A stretch of 64,000 bases of DNA from Acanthaster planci. Its lineage: Eukaryota > Echinodermata > Asteroidea > Valvatida > Acanthasteridae. The DNA is taken from assembly GCF_001949145.1 (NCBI RefSeq), contig NW_019091363.1, positions 125,160-189,159 on the forward strand, given 5' to 3'. Both the position numbers and the translations under genes were made by a program. Of the stretch, positions 11,966 to 24,584 are shown one piece after another. Under the pieces are notes generated by a model. The model saw only the letters and a list, made by a program, of their open reading frames with translations, ran no database searches and had not been told where the DNA came from. Within the stretch, counting starts at the first letter, position 1. Every line of letters starts with the position of its first letter.

Positions 11966-14900
11966 AACAAAAGGGCAGCTAATGGTGGATTAAAAGAGGG
12001 AATTTTTTTCAATTCAGGCACTTTAATGTTCTTAAGAAAAAGGTTACCCAATTGTGAAGAAAGTTACATTGCGTAGAAACCTGATTGGAGGAATTTTACG
12101 GTTGATTCATGGAAGCATTTAAGCATCAAGCAAGTGTAAGTTGTAAAAAGTGTAAATGAGGCCATTTTCCGAATCCCATTCAAATACACGTAATGGTATT
12201 TCGTAGCAACGGGAATGGAGAGGGAGGCCATTGGCCATGACATGACCAAGCTCAATAGATTTGAACCAAACTTTACATATTAAATAGTCAATGATATATC
12301 AGCGCATACGGACCTGACTACGATATGCGCTAACGAGTATTGTATTAGGATTGTTATGGGGATGAACTCGACCTCCTTCATGATGCATCCTCGGCAAACA
12401 TGGAGAGCAACAGTAGTAGGAACAGAGTAATTCAAATTTTTCATCTTTTAGGGGCACCTTAATTTCTTAGCATTGTTGTCTGCAAAAATCCTTACTGTTT
12501 AACTTAAACGTTTGATCGGAATATTTCAGATTTTGACTTTAAAAATAAGAATGAAGACCGAGACGTTTAAAGTTTAGGTAAGGTAAACTAAGTTTGAAGG
12601 TCACAAGAATGATGTCCAGGAAAATGGACACATAAACAGGGGTCTGATATCCTTTTAATTTAACTAATGGCAGTAAATTTCAAATCGTTCGTTTGCGCGT
12701 TGCCCTTTATAATAAAAAGGACAGCTAATTATTTTCTGCATTCACATTCCCATATTTCTACGCACCATTACAGGGCAACTAAGACCCGATTTTGTGCGCA
12801 GTTTTTGAGCAGCATTTATGCGATTTTCAAGCTTAATATTAACATAAAGCATCTTGGATTTTTTAATCATTTAAAGGTAGTAGTCCAGAATATTCCAAGT
12901 AATCAGTTTTTAGATTAATGGTAAAAGATTTTGGGTGGCAAATTAGCTTGACAAAATAATTCAGTGTACATCCTGAAAGGAAGTTATTTATTTTCTCAAA
13001 AGCCATACGGACACAGTCCCGAGAAAAAAGTTTTTCAAAGACCTGGTAATCCATTCCAAATTTTCACGATAGAAGTCGTCCCTTCAACGACAGGGACGAT
13101 GACAAGACTGACGTCTCAGACCTGTTGACCTCGGTGGATTACACCCAACGGCTTCGCTTATAAAATCGTGTAGCACGTGCATTCTAAAAGAGAGTACGTG
13201 TATTCTGGTATGTTGGTTGTATCCACTCGCTCAGACTGGTACAGATGAGGTGTGGTAACCTTATCAATGCCACGCATGACGGCACAACTTTGGGCGTATA
13301 ATGATATCTTTTGACATCAAACACATGCCATAAAGGCATGCACATATCCCTGTAAATAACTTTTTTAAAGAGATGTTTGTAAAAGGGTGATATAAAGGTC
13401 GAATTAACCTATATACACTGCACTTTAATTAATACAATAAATGCATTACACTTTGCACCACTGTTTTTCTGCGACTACGATTAGATGTTGTAACTTAGTT
13501 TCGAGTGTTTGATTTCGGAGTGTAACTTTCCCAAAAGAAATATAAATTATACTAGCTAGTTTTACAAATCAGTATGTTATGTTATTGTAATTGTATGTTT
13601 CGATAAGATCACGGGTTACATTTAATTCTCATTCGAAGAGCCGGTTCATCGAAATAAAGGATGATCATGTTATCATATCGCTGAAAATGCTCTTGAAGGA
13701 TAGGCAGTTGAATTACTTAGAAATGCCTGATTTTGTTGAAGTGCTACATCTTATCACTTAAAATAAAAAAATAGAAGGAAATGATGCGCTAGTACTATTG
13801 GGTCACGTGGCTTTTTTGGAATTATATCTTATTTCTCAATAAGATTAAAACTAGCTCGTGTATACCCAAAAAATCTAAAAATGAACAGAATATAAATTTG
13901 TATTAAAGATTCCTATTTGAACTACTTTTTACTATATCCTTCATCGCAAGGTACAATTTTTTTTGCATGTAAATACGATATGATCAACTGTATACACGTT
14001 GTTACATACTTATGAAAGCCGCTGTTCGAAAAATCTACATTGTAATTAGTGTTTCCACGGGCTTTGTCGTCCGTCATTATTTGTTTGTTGGTTTTTTTGG
14101 GAAGGGTATTTTTTCATGCATAACGGGTCCATTACAGCGAACTTTTAACATGTCGTTATCTCTTTTATAAGTAAAATTCTAAACGCGTTTTTGCGTCACA
14201 TGTTGTAGTTGCAGGAGTTATGAGACGGTTTAATATTTCAAAAAAGATACACGGTCATTCCAGAAAAAAAACACGCGTGAGGGTCGGCATAAGAAAGACT
14301 AGATCGGCGGGGCGTACACGCTCAGTCTTGCCGGGAGGGTCACGTGCTGGGGGAAAGATACACCAAGAAGGAAAACGGCGCGCCAAACATGCATGACGAA
14401 CGCGAGCCGCAACGCAGTTTTCTCGTACAATGTGTTGTGCATGTCCTGGCACCAACTTTGAATTCTGTGTCGTTCTGAGGAATCTACATGAAGGAAATGA
14501 GATAAATATGGAAAATCTGTGCAGACCTAGGCTTTATGTGTAACAGAATGGATAGTCCTGAGCACATAATAGCAAGGAATTGAAACCTGTTTTAAATGGA
14601 AAAAAGTAATTGGTTCATTGTGAGGTTTCTTTTAGCTTTGGAATCTACTGTAGGCCTATTTGGTTGCCTCCAGTTTGCTTGGGAAATTACCTCGCGTGAC
14701 TTAGTCCCTAAAGACCTCTATGTGGTAAAGCAGGGCTCTCTAGATTCTCATTGTATTAGCATTCTACTCAATCACGTGCTGGAGTACAGATATACATGTA
14801 AATAATCTTAGCTGTATACTTCTTGTGTTTTTTGCTTCCGTTGGTGTTCCTGAGTGGCCACAGTGAATGGGCGCGAATGCAAACGATGCCGGTTTTGACT

Positions 14901-17075
14901 TTTCATTCTGTAAGTAGTCTAAATCTAAATCTGTTGTCTAGAGCTAGGTCTAGGTTTTCACTCTACTGGAAATACACAGAGGCGCGCAAACAGTAGACCT
15001 AGCAGTAGCTCTAGAAGCTCGTTTCGGATACGGCCATCCATATCTGGCCCACGGCCACGCTTACTGGGCAAACTGTGCGCGTGCGTATTGCTGTCTCGGA
15101 TGACCTCGGACGCGATTCATCCTGTGTTTGAACAATGAACTAGCTAATTACTATAATGCCTAGAAAATTGGTCGGGATCAGCACACAAAACATGCGCACA
15201 GGAGTAGAGTAGCTCCTTCATGTTATGAGGTCGTGTGTAGATACACTAAATACGCTGTGCTTCGTAGCCTGAAGAGTGGTATAATAGTCACGGATAGACT
15301 CGGATCGGTCGGGGTAAATGCAAATACAAGTGCGTAGCTCCGCAGGAAGCCAAGTTCTCTTGTGATTGGCCCATGTTCTATCATAAATATTAGCGGTTAA
15401 AAATATAGACCTTGTAACGTTTGTTTGTTTGTTTAATGCTATTTCTCTCGGGTTCTCTTTGGGAAAAGACAAGTTGAAACTGTAATCACAATTACTGAAA
15501 TTGGAACAGTATTACGAATGGTCTGTGAATTAGACTGATTGCACACCACTGCCACAGAAAGTCATAATGGTCATTTATTCAACGAATCGTTTCTTAAGTA
15601 GATCATCGGATGCTAAGGAAAATAACACGACAGAGAAATTTCTGAAAAACGTTTCAACCTTTTGCAAACTCCAATAAAAATACTCACCCCTTTCCTGTGA
15701 TTGAATAAGATCCATTAAACTAAGATACTAAACTGAGATACTGTCATTCATTTCGATGGGAATAAAGTAATATGAATCCCAATACACTGTGTTCTTGTAT
15801 TGCACTCAATGTTCTCTTTGTACTTACTTTTTCTTCACATTTGTCCTTGTCCTCTACTTTCAAAATGTTGACATTTAAGCTAGAAAAACACAACTGTTTT
15901 AAAGGTAAAATTGGACTCTTAACCTTTGTGGTTGCATAATGACTCCACACAGTATGACGTCATTGATGCCCGTGATAAAAAATACACGTCATTTCCCAAC
16001 CGGTCCGGCTGCCCTCCTGATCATTGAACTCTAGTTGAATAAAGGTTGAACAGGATTATATGTATAGCATTGATGGTGTGTTGTAAGGTGTTGTTGAACA
16101 TACTTCACATTTTTTTCGAAAAGTAGAGTTGTGGAACTGCCATTCATATTCTTTCTGGATTACATAAATGCCATATGATGGCTGCCGTTGTCGTGCTTGG
16201 CGTAGCTTACTTTTATTATGTTCTTCAAAATCTGGCTTTCGGTGTCTCTATCATATAAATCCCAATTCCTTTTCATGGCTCTTTTCCTTTTGATACGGAT
16301 GGTGCGCTGTATAGGCGACACCACTAAAAGTACTTCCAAATCGGCTGTTATCATGCTAGTGCCTAACCTGTAGCTTTGTAATAGCTAATGACGCACTGGG
16401 CATTCTATTTTGCGTCATAAAATATGGGCGTCATATTTCTCACCATTGTGCCAATTAGAGCCTGTTCCAAAACCATTTGGCAGCTACCGAATTCCTGACA
16501 GGTCGTTAGTGGAGAAAAAAAATGTACCGGTAGTGAGAAGGAGTCTTTCCCATGGAAACACAAGCAGCACGATCGAACAGTGATCAGTCCCGAACCCATC
16601 CTTTTAAGGGTGCTGCGATAAAGTTTTCTTAGAGAATAAAGCCCCCCCCCATACGGATACGGAAATCTACATCACCGTAAAACCAAAATGGCGCCAACAT
16701 GCCTTTTAAAAGAGCAAATCAAATACTAATATAAGGTTAATCAATACGCAAAGGACACACGGACCCTTTTACGCGTTGAGCTGCTGCATATATAGCACAA
16801 GACCGTTGTAATGTACTTCAGGCATGGGAACAATAGTTTTTCCCTTCCACCACTTTAAAGAGCTTCCCAAACTCTGACCAGACAAATTGTTACAATATGA
16901 ACGAGAATAATTTTCATAATAATACTGCAGCGTTTGCACAGATAAATTCAAGAAAAACCATTCATTTTGTTGTTGTTGTTTTGTTGTGGTATTTTTAATT
17001 TGTGGTCGAGGTCATTCAGTGCCAGCGCTGCTTTAATTGATCAAGGCAGGCCGATTCCTTAATTAACGGTCTAGT
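11966..17075. other. Intergenic DNA downstream of the GPCR
   Basis: No further gene is supported. There is no AATAAA close behind the GPCR stop; an AATAAA lies near 13436, which would imply a 1.5-kb 3' UTR. A GC-richer patch near 14270-14450 is open on the minus strand for 66 codons but resembles no protein. Confidence 0.45.
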
Positions 17076-17655
17076 CTGCATTTTTCTCCCCGTTTGGCTT
17101 TATGGGATCAGCCCCGAGGCTTGGGTCGTTTCCCGTATTCTCAGTTGCGGCGGAAAGTTCCTGTGGAAGGCTTACGTAAACACACTACGGACCGGGAGTG
17201 CCCTTGGAATGGTTAAGCCGATGTTCTCTCCCCTGCTAAATGCGCAGCGTTCAATTCCCAGCCCTGCCGAAGTCAGTTGGGAGCTTGGATGCCAGCGGGC
17301 AAAGACAAACACTGTCAACGGCTAGACAGGTTAGATCTGCATTTTTCTCCCCGTTTGGCTTTATGGGATCAGCCCCGAGGCTTGGGTCGTGGATCTGCAT
17401 TTTTCTCCCCGTTTGGCTTTATGGGATCAGCCCCGAGGCTTGGGTCGTTTCCCGTATTCTCAGTTGCGGCGGAAAGTTCCTGTGGAAGGCTTACGTAAAC
17501 ACACCACGGACCGGGAGTGCCCTTGGAATGGTTAAGCCGATGTTCTCTCCCCTGCTAAATGCGCAGCGTTCAATTCCCAGCCCTGCCGAAGTCAGTTGGG
17601 AGCTTGGATGCCAGCGGGCAAAGACAAACACTGTCAACGGCCAGACAGGTTAGAT
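17076..17655. repeat. Near-identical tandem duplication (261 + 58 + 261 bp)
   Basis: A 261-bp unit beginning CTGCATTTTTCTCCCCG and ending AGACAGGTTAGAT occupies 17076-17336. A 58-bp truncated copy of its start occupies 17337-17394, and a second full unit 17395-17655. The two full copies differ at only two positions that I can find (CACTACGG/CACCACGG and GGCTAGACA/GGCCAGACA), so the duplication is recent or homogenised. The unit is GC-richer than its surroundings. Frames of up to 137 codons run through it, but because unit lengths and frames do not agree they are probably fortuitous. Confidence 0.9.
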
Positions 17656-19269
17656 CACAGTTTACCCTCATCAGGGAATCGAGTAATCTGGAGGGCGTCT
17701 CCTGGGCAGCGATGGTAGGTGGCACGAAAGGTAGTGGCTTGTGAGGAATTCAAAAACTAAAGCTGTTCTCGATTGACTCGCGAGCAATGTTGTCCAACTG
17801 CCGATATAACGAAAGCGTAACTACAATTTGAGTGCAGCTAGTAAAAAAAAGTTCAAGATGGCAGTCACCAGATAAAAAGTTAGGAGAGTATTGCTCTTAC
17901 GATAATTTAAAACACGAATCAGCTACATGTAAAACTTCTGCAAAGGCAAGTTTTATCTTTGATCAGGTTGGCCCATAGCCATATTTGTTATGATTGCTGC
18001 TCCAGCATCATAGTGCATAGTATAAATGAGTGCTTTCAGTGAAATTTCACAATAGGGTTAAGGAAAGTTGCGGCATATGCAATAGTCAGCCTCTGACGTT
18101 CGCCAGACTCACTCTAGTAAGTAGGGTATGAAAATCTAATCCGATCGCAGCTTTAATCGCATCTTGGTTGTTGGCATTTGAAACACCGTTCTCGCGTTCA
18201 CAAAACGCAATATTATTTTAAATATTATTTAAAATTATTTTATTATTTTAATAATTAAATTATTTAATTGAGATTTTTTTCAGAAGAATTTCCGTTAAAT
18301 GTCCCACATTCCGTCCTCAAAGCTTGGTCAAATGCCGTATAGAGTACGTTTGACTGTAAATCTGTTTGGTTCTCAACTCCTGGATATGAGGTTAAACTTG
18401 GGCTGTTGGCGTCCGAATCGAATCCTTGGGAAATAAATCAAAAATGAAAGTAATGAACGAGTACTGATGGTTTCACCATGCCACCATCTGGAATACGATG
18501 CCAAAGGCCAGTCCCGGAACTGTTTTGATCAATGTCATCATCTGACAGCTGAACACCCTGCATTGCACAATTGCACAATTCTTTGGCGGCCCCAACTCAA
18601 AACATCCCTTCCCGGTATCCTCGAGGAAATGAACAAATTAAACAATTGAGGCTGCCCAGCTGACGTCATCTGCAAGGAAATATCATTAGCAATTAAATGA
18701 AAGAACTTGCCACATTCAATAACACTTTCCCCCCTAAATATGATGTCTTTAGTACATGTCAATGGTCAGCGAAGTGACAGAATCACCTGACAACGAGAAA
18801 GTCATAAGATACTTATTTTTCCAAAGAACGAAAGTATTCCGAGCTTCATTTGGATAGTCAGGTATAAAACTACAGTGGAAGATGCTGTAAGTGGTTCTCT
18901 CTGATTCTACACATTCAATTAATTAACATGCACGCAGGCAGCTTGATAATTTGGGGGAAATCTCAGGGAATGAAGTTTACAGAATCACTAGACTAGATGT
19001 ATTAACCTAGCCGGCATCTCAGGGAACGCAACGTTACATGACGCCCACATTCAAGAATTACGAGGAGAGAAGATTTCAATTAGCCTTTGACCGATATTTC
19101 CGATGTGACAGTTATATCGCTGCTCCGAAACGACCGGCCTTTACGCGTCGCTAATTTACCCAAACAGCCTTTCTCCCAAAGGGAGATATGCAGTATATAA
19201 TAGCTCCTATAGCGGCCCAGGGTCCAGGGCCAGGTACGTGATGTATATCCAATTACGGTTTTTAAAAAA
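17656..19269. other. Intergenic DNA with an AT-rich tract
   Basis: Nothing gene-like. An AT-only-like stretch of TATTATTTTAAA variants runs about 18208-18272 and could form weak hairpins. Confidence 0.45.
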
Positions 19270-19399
19270 AATGAAAACTAGAGGATAACCACGGAGCTGC
19301 TTATACCTGTGAGGTTTTGACAAAATCATTTAACTAAATTATTTTAATGGCCCCATCTGAAGATACGATCATGAGATAATTTCAATTTTCATCTCCAAC

Positions 19400-20070
19400 C
19401 CTTCCCTTTGTAGTTATCGGCAAAGTTTCAACCCTACAGGATATGCACTTAAGGAAGTATAGGGCTTTTTGAAAAAAATGCATTCTTGATGTAACGTGAC
19501 TTGTCACCTGATGACGTCATCGTCCCGTCAGGTCTATATTCGTTTGTAATACATGTACTTCCCTTTCTAGCCTACTGCCAGGTTTCAACTCAATCGGACT
19601 TGTCCTTCAGAAGGTATAATGTTTAAAAAGTGCACCTTTAATGTCACGTGATTTGCCACCTGATGACGTCATCATTCCATGATGTCAATTTTTGTCTGAG
19701 GCACTTCCCTTTCAAGCCATCTTCCAAGTTTCAACCCAATCGGACTCGTACTTCACGGGATACAGTGCTGTGAAGATTGTACCTTTCATGTCACGTGACC
19801 AGTCACCTGATGACGTTATCATCACATCCGGTCAGAGTCTAAAACCCTTCGCTTTCCAGCTACACACAAAGTTTCAGCCCAATCAAACACATCAAGAGAT
19901 AATTAAGGTGTTGTAAAGAGTGCACCTTTAATGTCACGTGACTTGTCGAATGATGACGTCATCATCACGTTATGTCATTTTTTGTCTACAACATTTTCCT
20001 TTCTAGATATCTGAAAAAATTCAACCCATTGTGGGATAGGTGTTTCAGAAGATATAGGTCTTTGAAGTTC
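19400..20070 (+). repeat. Left-arm tandem array of a ~147-bp unit with CACGTG and TGACGTCA words
   Basis: Each unit reads roughly: CCCTTTC.AG..ATCT..CAAAGTTTCAACCCAATCGGAC, then CTTCAG.AGATATAGG, then GTGCACCTTTAATGTCACGTGA, then CACCTGATGACGTCATCATCAC. TGACGTCA cores fall at 19512, 19664 and 19954, with a variant (TGACGTTA) near 19811, giving spacings of about 152, 147 and 143 bp. The words match consensus E-box and CRE/ATF sites; whether anything binds them is unknown. Confidence 0.8.
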
Positions 20071-21479
20071 GTACCTGAAATGCAATGTCGCCATTATGAC
20101 GATATTGGTCTGGGACCCTCTCTACCTGGTGTACTAAAAAAAGAGCACTAATATGATGTCAACAGTCAGATTGGTAACGGTGCCAAAGTCTGGCTGTTGA
20201 AAAACCTGTGGGGGAAGTTTAAGTATTCAAAATTAAAAATAAATCGTGTGATGACATTATCAGGACATGACATCATGATAGTGTAGGAGCGTCCTTTAGA
20301 CAATTATGACAACTGTCACCATAATGACAATTGTATTTGTAAAGCTTTCTGCTGTCCCGTCTGCCAGGATCAACCTACGCTTTCACAGAGGCTGGGTCAT
20401 TGACACTTCCCACATTGTCACCTTGTGGAATGTAACTAGGTTTAATCTGGAATTAACCAAATCAAAGCAAAACATGTGGTATCAGGTTGTGAAATTACAC
20501 GTCACATGAAAAGGTGGTAATTGATCAGGCTCTAATAAGATAAATCACAATACATGTACATGTACATTAAAAACACGTAGTTACATAATACTATACTGGA
20601 GGACATACATGTATCAATCTGAGTACATATAGTTTGCAATAGATAGAAAACCGAGGGCTCAATGTTTTTGTGAAATGTACAAGTATACAGCCAAAACTTA
20701 CGACTTTGCTGAGCACAGGCTTACAAACACAATGTACTAGCAGAACTGGCAGTAATACGTCAAAACAGGGTTTTCCAATATCTATTCATCCAATAAATCT
20801 TCAAACTTTGTAACTTCAGTAGTTTTCTTCAACGTGAGATTACCCGCCAACAATACACGCGTAAGTATGGTCCCCAAATCTTTGTTATCTGAGCCCTATC
20901 ACATTAAACAGTAATTATATGTACATGTAACCAGGTATCCGACTGAAACAACGTCGGTGTAGCGATAACTACTGCCCTACACACAAATATCACCGGTGAG
21001 CCAGAGTAAAATGCGCTGCCTGAATATACCTAAAGAAAAGCCTGTGTTACAGTATTTCTGGACACTCTCTAGCTGGTTGGTGAAGACTGTGAACCTAATA
21101 TCATTTCAGTCAGGCCGAGCACAGTGCCAAAGTCTATCTGTTGAAAACCTCTACAAAGCCTATGGGAAAAACTGTAATTCTAAAAATTCAAACGCAAATC
21201 ACATGATGATGTGATCATGACGATTTTCTTCCAGGACCATCCTTACATGATTATCTAAAGTCTGAAATCAATCAAATGTATAAAACTACCAAAGTCCCCA
21301 TAGACAAATAAACATGTACAACCCTGTGGAGAAAATTCTGAAAAAGACGGGAAGGAAAACAAAAAGCAGAGCATAAGGCTTTTCCACATTTTGAATTTTT
21401 TTATGAAAAACAGAACAAGGCTTAAAAAATGGACGCTAAATGTGACATTATTTTCGCCCATAAGTTTCAATTCCATCGC

Positions 21480-22030
21480 ACATGGACTCCCTGAGATGTC
21501 GGGCTTTATACATTTCACCTTTAAGGCCACGTATCTTGGCGCCTGATGATGTCATCATCACATGCTGGCAATTTTCATCTATAGCCCTGCTCTTTCTAGT
21601 TATCTGCAAAGTTTCAACCCAGTGGGACATGTACTTTAGGAGATATAGGGCTTTTAAGAGTGTACCTTTAAGGTCACGTGACTGGTACCTGATGAGGTCA
21701 TCATCACATGTGGTCTGTTTTCTTCTTTGGTACATCCCTTTCGAAATATATGCAAAGTTTCAACCCAATCGGACATGCACTTCAGGAGATAAAGGCCTCT
21801 AAAATTTGCACCTTAAATGCCATGTCACGTGACACTTGGGGACGTCATGATGACGATTTTTTCTTGGACCCTGTTCACGCTGAGGACTGAGTGTGGACCT
21901 AATGTATTGAGTCAGATCAAAAAAGGGCTTAGTTTGCTGTTGAAAAAGTGTACAAAAATATGGGAAAATATTAAATAGTTTAAATTCCACAATAAATCAG
22001 CTGATGACGTCATTACGACGTCATGTTTTG
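21480..22030 (+). repeat. Second direct-orientation block of the ~147-bp unit
   Basis: Further units recur with TTTCAACCCAGTGGGACATG, GGTCACGTGACTGG, GATGAGGTCATCATCAC and TTTCAACCCAATCGGACATG. The last part has CTGATGACGTCATTACGACG at 22001-22020. The divergent stretch 20100-21480 contains a diverged second copy of the inner segment (GTGCCAAAGTCT..CTGTTGAAAA occurs at about 20180 and 21125). Confidence 0.75.
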
Positions 22031-22729
22031 TCACAGACCCTTGCTAAAAGTTTCTTAAATGTGTAAACTTTCTTTGTTTGATGCCCAATGAGGTGAGGAG
22101 AAAAAGTGCGGGAAGGCCAAGAAGAAGTTAAAAAAAAAAAACAAGAAAAATATGTAGAGAGACAAAGCCTTTTCGGCACTGGGCGGAAAAGCCAAAAACT
22201 TTTACGAAAGCAATAGCTTCAAGGAAATAATGTTTCAACCCAGCTCTGTGCGTTAATGCACGTAACGCGCGCACAATTTGCACATAATGCCGGTGGTGGT
22301 GCGTTCAGTTCTTTCTTTTCTACTGGTGTATAACTTTAAGTGCTTATAAAAAGATCTGAAAGTAAAATTGTTAGTAAATTCCAATCGTGTTAACAAATTT
22401 AATTTAGGTTAGGTCGTGTTTGCATGTAGATGTATAATTGGCTGCTTCGGCTACAATGCGGGAGCAGCTATTGCTTTTTTTCGGGGATTTTTCGCATTTT
22501 GCAAAAAATGCATTTTTTTCGCTTTTCCACATAGTGCGCTGGCTATGCCGCTATGCTTTGTTTTTCTACATATTTTTCTTTGGGGGAGGGGAGGGTCCCA
22601 CATAGTGCGATACGCAGAAAGGCTTTGTTTTTCTTCTTTAATACCTTTTTTGTTTATTTGTTGTTGGTTTTTGCTTTTCCGCATAGTGCGTAGGTCTTTT
22701 TTTACGTCATCAAAGACGAAAAAGAACCA

Positions 22730-23880
22730 AATATGATCATGAAATCATCAGGTGCCAAGTCACGTGAACTTAAAAGTGCACACTTAAAAGACCTATATCT
22801 CCTTAAGTACGTGTCCCACCTGGTTGAAACTATGCAGATAACTAAAAAAAAGTAAGGGATAAAGACTAAAATTGACGACAGGGGATGATGGCGTCATTTA
22901 GCGACAAATAAAGTGACATTAAAGGTGCACACTTTAAAGCCCTATATCTCCTGAACTACATGTCCCCTCTGTTTGAGTCTTTGCAGATTGCTGGAAAAGG
23001 AAAGGTTATAGAACAAAATTGACCTCGTGTGATGATGACCTCGTAACGTAATATTAAAGGTGCAAAGTTTAAAGCCTTATATCTCCCTGAGTCCATGGAA
23101 ACTTTACAGATAGCTGGAAAGGGAAGTGTTATGGATAAAAAATAATTTAACACATAACGTTCATTATTCAAAGGCATAAACTTCTATTCAGTTTTTTTTT
23201 TATTTTCCACATAGTACCCTATGCTGAAAAGGCTTTGTTTTTCTACTTTTTTCTTTCTTTTTTTAAAAGGTTTTTTTTCTTCTTGGACTTCCAGCCCTTT
23301 TTCTCACCACCTGTGTGGGCCTTTAACAAAGTCATATGACTTTGAAACTTTATACACCTAAGTTACTTATAGCAAGGGTCTCTTCCGAAACATGACGTCG
23401 TAATGACGTCATCAGCTGATTTATTGTGGAATTTAAAATATTCAAAGTTTCCCATATATTGGAAACGTTTTTTAACAGCAAGTCAAAGGCCCTTTCTTGG
23501 TCTAACTCAATACAAATCAAGTCCACACTCAGTCCTCAAGATAAATAGGGTACAAGACAAAATCGTCATCATGACGTCACCATTTGTCACGCGACGTGGC
23601 ATTGACGGTGGGAATTTCAGTGGCGCATAATCCCTGAAGCACACGTCCGATTGTGTTGAAACTGCAGATATTTCGAAAGGGGTTTATCAAAGACGAAAAC
23701 GGACATGTGATGATGACGTTATCGGGTGCCAAGTCACGTGATTTCAAAGGTGCACTCTCGTGCAGTATGAGTACCGTTTGGTTGAAACTTGGCAGGGTGG
23801 CTAGAAAAGGAAGGGATGCAGATGAAAATGTATTCCATCTCGTAATGGTATCATCAGATGACAAGTTATGTGACAGTTAT
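22730..23880 (-). repeat. Right-arm array of the same unit, inverted
   Basis: On the minus strand the block repeats the unit: GATGATTTCATGATCA... CAGGTGCCAAGTCACGTGA at about 22750-22770, GTTGAAACT.TGCAGAT at 22820 and 23660, and TGACGTCA at 23404-23411. This makes long self-complementary arms with the left array. Apparent reading frames of 70-106 codons across the arms repeat the same peptide words because the DNA repeats; they are not taken as genes. Confidence 0.75.
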
Positions 23881-24009
23881 CGACATGATATAGATTGTAA
23901 AAGTTTTACAGACTGATTTTTATTTTTTAGCCATTAAAATAATTTTGTCTCAATGATTTCGTCAAAACCCTTAGCCGAAGCAGCTCCGTGGTTGTTCACT
24001 AGTTTTAAT

Positions 24010-24584
24010 ATATAGCTTGCAGACACAAAGTGCAGCGCATGCCCCATAATTTGATTTATTAATACGGAGAGATTTCTTTTGTAAAATAAAAACATGGAGC
24101 TTATTTTTAGGTTATGGAACTAATGAAATTATTCTTTCCATTGCACGAGTGGTGAAACATTTATCATTTTGTTGTACACCACCTGATTAAGTCATCATCT
24201 GACAAAAATATGGAGTGATATTTCATGTTGACTTGTATCGCCCGAAATTAGGCGTTTGCAGCGCGTGCAACGCCAAATTTAATTAGCATAATCATCAATA
24301 ATTCACAGCGTGAACAATGATCCACCAACCAGTCGACACGAATTCACTCAGGAGTATAGATACGATTACCATTTGAAAGAAAAGCATAGTGCGAATGGGG
24401 TGAAGAAAATAATACGCCATTCCGTAAGGAGATCACTTATATGTTTCAGATTCCAGTGTACACCAAGTGTATACGAGAGACAAACATAATGAACCCTTTG
24501 TCTCTGTGTTCCTTTTGTTTAGCGGGGAAAAGGGTGTCGTTCATAAGGGGGAGATAGGATATGTGTGTCACGTATGTTCATGCC
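24010..24584. other. Intergenic DNA between two repeats
   Basis: AT-rich, with no gene or repeat recognised. Confidence 0.4.

Larger units (their letters stand above)
19270..24008. mobile_element. 4.7-kb foldback-type element with repeat arrays in inverted arms
   Basis: The ends are terminal inverted repeats of about 80 bp. The left end (19275-19350) contains ACCACGGAGCTGCTT, GGTTTTGACAAAATCATT and ATTATTTTAATGGC; the right end (23928-24008) carries the same words in reverse complement and order. Inside, the left arm holds direct repeats of a ~147-bp unit and the right arm holds the same unit inverted. Near the centre, 21950-22230 is mirrored by about 23190-23460 (CAGCTGATGACGTCATTACG; TTTATTGTGGAATTTAAA). 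The centre, about 22240-22440, is unique. No transposase-like frame exists. It resembles foldback elements such as the TU elements of sea urchins; exact ends and target-site duplication are unresolved. Confidence 0.8.

Noticed and set aside
17240-17653. 137-codon frame through the tandem duplication
   Set aside because: It reads the two copies of the unit in different frames, which is not expected of a real protein repeat. No domain was recognised.
22416-22736. 106-codon hydrophobic, Phe-rich frame near the centre of the foldback element
   Set aside because: The composition follows T-rich DNA and repeated CCACATAGTGCG words, with no family resemblance.
19692-23916. Several frames of 70-106 codons within the foldback element sharing peptide words
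   Set aside because: They share words because the DNA unit repeats. They lie on both strands, have no domain, and break wherever a unit changes length.
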